Part shown: one piece after another, positions 11,713-13,582 of the stretch
Layout: each line of letters begins with the position of its first letter
Position numbering within the stretch: position 1 is the first letter of the stretch
DNA from: an uncultured bacterium
GTDB lineage: Bacteria > Patescibacteriota > Minisyncoccia > Phycocordibacterales > CAIZLB01
Direction of reading: 5' to 3'
Assembly: GCA_937873535.1 (NCBI GenBank)
Contig: CALMYA010000019.1
Location: 1 to 13,582, forward strand
DNA: 13,582 nucleotides
Program-made: the position numbers and the translations under genes
Notes under the pieces: model-generated
Databases searched by the model: none
What the model was told of the DNA's origin: nothing
The model's input: only the letters and a program-made list of their open reading frames with translations

Positions 11713-13425
11713 ATGTTTGTATCGTTTAATTACTACACGATATGTTTGCTAGTTGGAGGCTTTGTTGCCTTTATTTCAGGTCTTGTAGTTTTTCTGAATG
11801 ATAAATCAAAAGCAGAGAATCAGGCATGGTTTGCCCTCACTGTGAGTACTTCTGTTTGGAGCTTTGCCTATTTTTATATGACTGTCGCTCCTGATAAGGT
11901 GTCGGGTTTCCTTGCAAATTGGATACTACACGATGCTGCAATATTTATCCCTCTCTTTTATTTTCTTTTAGTGCTAATTATCACAGGGACTCTAACTAAG
12001 TACCGTTTTGCACTTGGTTTTTTTTCACTATGTGCAATTTTCTTTGTCGCAATAAATACAAGCACCATATTTGTTTCTGATGTTTCTCCGAAGATTGGTT
12101 TTAATTTTGCACCTGTCCCTGGCCCTTTCTACGTTTATTACTTTTTATTTTTCTCCCTTGTTGTTTTATCAGGGATTATTGTAGCGGCAATTGCCGCATC
12201 TAAAACCACAGATTTAGTTCAAAAAAATAGATTTAAATACACTATTTATTTTGCCTCAATTGCAGCAGTTGGAGGAGGAAGTGTATTTGCTACAACTTTT
12301 TTTCCAGAGATAAGACCTTATCCGCTTGTTCTTTTTTCTCTTTATCCCGCAGTGAGTGGTTATGCAATTTTAAGATATCAGCTTTTTGATGTTAAGATAA
12401 TTACAACTGAGATTCTGACTTTTGCACTCTGGCTAACAATAATGGTTAGGATGTTGTTTGCTGAGTCTACTCGTGAGCAGTTTGCTAACGGCATATTATT
12501 TGCCTTTGCTATTGTTCTCGGTGTGTTTCTTATTCGAAGCGTAAAAAGAGAGGTTGGGCAAAGAGAGAAGATTCAAAATCTGGCGAATGACTTGTCTCTT
12601 GCTAATGATCGTTTACGTGAACTTGATCAACAAAAGTCAGAGTTCGTATCATTAGCGTCACATCAGTTGCGCGGGCCACTTACGGCAGTAAAAGGCTATA
12701 CTTCGATGCTCTTAGATGGTGACTTTGGCGCGATTACTGCTGAGGTTAAAGATGCTCTCGAAAAGATTTTTGAATCGGTGCAAGATCTTACCGTGGTTGT
12801 CGGTGACTATCTGGATGTTTCCCGTATTGAACAAGGCAGAATGCAGTATGACTTTACCAATTTTAATTTACGCGACCTTGTAGCCACTGTTGTAACTGAA
12901 CTTAAGCCGAATATTGCTCGGGCCAAACTTAATATGGAGTTTAATTATGACTCGAAAGGTTCGTATCAGATTAATGCAGATCAGGGTAAAATCAAGCAAG
13001 TCATAGGTAATCTTATTGATAATGCTATCAAATATACCCCCCAAGGAGGGTTACATGTTTGGTTGTCGCATCCCGATGCTATTTCTGATGGTCAAAATAC
13101 GCATATAGGTCAGGATATCTCAAATACAAGCTCTGTTTCTGTCAGTAATAAAGTCTTGCTTTCAATATCTGATACAGGTGTGGGGATTCACCCCGATGTC
13201 TTGCCGCGCCTTTTTGAGAAGTTTACCCGTGCACCTGATGCTTCAAAAACAAACATTATGGGTACTGGTCTTGGTCTATATGTTGCTAAGAAGATAATGG
13301 AAGCACACCATGCCCGTATTTGGGCTGAATCACCGGGGCCGGGGAAAGGGTCAACTTTCTTTATAGAATTTGATGAGCTGAATGCGGGAAGTCCAGTAGC
13401 AACCAATACTTCTGTTGTAAATTAA
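11713..13425 (+). CDS. Multi-pass membrane sensor histidine kinase
   Basis: A 570-aa sensor kinase. About eight membrane segments fill residues 8-275 (for example 8-28, 39-57, 69-92, 98-121, 136-162, 173-194 and 257-275), like the 7TM-type N-terminal sensor regions of other kinases. A coiled coil (280-308) follows directly, without a HAMP or PAS domain. The HisKA domain has SHQLRGPL with the phospho-acceptor His317; the ATPase domain shows the N box (IGNLIDNAIKYTP, Asn433/Asn437), the G1 box (DTGVGI, Asp487), the F box (LFEKFTR) and the G2 box (GTGLGL, 517-522). A Ser/Asn-rich insertion (453-479) separates the N and G1 boxes. All catalytic residues are present, so it should be active. No response regulator is in the window. 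It is probably co-transcribed with the 548-aa gene. The ATG at 11713 precedes the first membrane segment; no Shine-Dalgarno is seen. Confidence 0.92.
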   Translation: MFVSFNYYTICLLVGGFVAFISGLVVFLNDKSKAENQAWFALTVSTSVWSFAYFYMTVAPDKVSGFLANWILHDAAIFIPLFYFLLVLIITGTLTKYRFALGFFSLCAIFFVAINTSTIFVSDVSPKIGFNFAPVPGPFYVYYFLFFSLVVLSGIIVAAIAASKTTDLVQKNRFKYTIYFASIAAVGGGSVFATTFFPEIRPYPLVLFSLYPAVSGYAILRYQLFDVKIITTEILTFALWLTIMVRMLFAESTREQFANGILFAFAIVLGVFLIRSVKREVGQREKIQNLANDLSLANDRLRELDQQKSEFVSLASHQLRGPLTAVKGYTSMLLDGDFGAITAEVKDALEKIFESVQDLTVVVGDYLDVSRIEQGRMQYDFTNFNLRDLVATVVTELKPNIARAKLNMEFNYDSKGSYQINADQGKIKQVIGNLIDNAIKYTPQGGLHVWLSHPDAISDGQNTHIGQDISNTSSVSVSNKVLLSISDTGVGIHPDVLPRLFEKFTRAPDASKTNIMGTGLGLYVAKKIMEAHHARIWAESPGPGKGSTFFIEFDELNAGSPVATNTSVVN

Positions 13426-13496
13426 GTAAATAGTCAGTTTCTATTACAACATATCTTCATAAAGAATTTATCTAAATTTCATGTCGTCTATTTTAG

Positions 13497-13502
13497 TATA
13501 AG
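13497..13502 (+). promoter_or_regulatory. -10-like box before the last gene
   Basis: TATAAG (5 of 6) ends 4 nt before the ATG at 13507, again implying a leaderless mRNA. No convincing -35 box or Shine-Dalgarno is present. The 81-nt gap after the kinase stop (13426-13506) has no clear terminator. Confidence 0.3.
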
Positions 13503-13506
13503 TAGT

Positions 13507-13582
13507 ATGGATATAATCAATTTGGTTCTCGATATAGTCATTCTTATAAACCTCATGTTAGTGGTCCTATCTTCTCTGGGGC
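13507..13582 (+). CDS. Start of a gene with a hydrophobic N-terminus (partial)
   Basis: From the ATG the frame stays open to the window edge for 25 codons and reads MDIINLVLDIVILINL followed by LMLVVLSSLG: one membrane helix or an uncleaved signal anchor. This style resembles the first helix of membrane sensor kinases such as the one just upstream, so a second sensor protein is possible, but too little is visible to say. Confidence 0.5.
   Translation, partial: MDIINLVLDIVILINLMLVVLSSLG

Overview
The window looks like a chromosomal segment of a Candidate Phyla Radiation bacterium (Patescibacteria, most like Parcubacteria/Kaiserbacteria-type genomes). This is inferred from style: Thr/Ser-rich surface proteins with poly-Gly linkers and a VLGAST motif, a membrane-anchored CAP-domain protein, several short unassignable proteins, tight gene packing, mostly no Shine-Dalgarno sequences, and a standard code in which TGA is used as a stop. 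No rRNA, tRNA, CRISPR array, transposase or origin was seen.

Region 1 (1-6206) is a cell-surface locus. A 33-nt tail of an upstream gene and a structured leader precede a 1015-aa surface protein with a signal peptide, Ig/Fn3-like modules, five prealbumin/CnaB-like domains that each carry a Lys-Glu-Asn triad, a Gly-rich linker and a C-terminal membrane anchor. A strong bidirectional terminator separates it from a convergent pair on the minus strand. That pair is a 586-aa secreted repeat protein, transcribed first, followed 44 nt later by a 213-aa domain-free Gly/Ser/Thr stalk. The stalk shares the C-terminal anchor region of the 1015-aa protein, and the 586-aa protein shares one of its Fn3-like modules.

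Region 2 (6171-8533) holds a CAP-domain membrane protein whose 3' end runs out of frame over a well-formed coding remnant, a compact promoter/terminator unit, a minus-strand NYN-domain (PIN-like) putative nuclease and a small multi-pass membrane protein. Region 3 (8534-10027) holds a 143-aa protein of unknown function, the only gene here with a textbook promoter, 5' stem-loop and perfect Shine-Dalgarno, and then a PlsC-type acyltransferase with its own promoter.

Region 4 (10034-13582) is markedly more AT-rich at its start. It contains a 548-aa protein of no recognised family and, 21 nt downstream, a sensor histidine kinase with a multi-pass membrane N-terminus. A further gene with a hydrophobic N-terminus starts just before the window ends. 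The orphan protein plus kinase is the best candidate here for an undescribed (signalling) module.

A recurring theme is a -10-like hexamer ending 4-8 nt before the start codon at six or so genes, which predicts leaderless or nearly leaderless mRNAs, in contrast to the Shine-Dalgarno-led gene at 8638.
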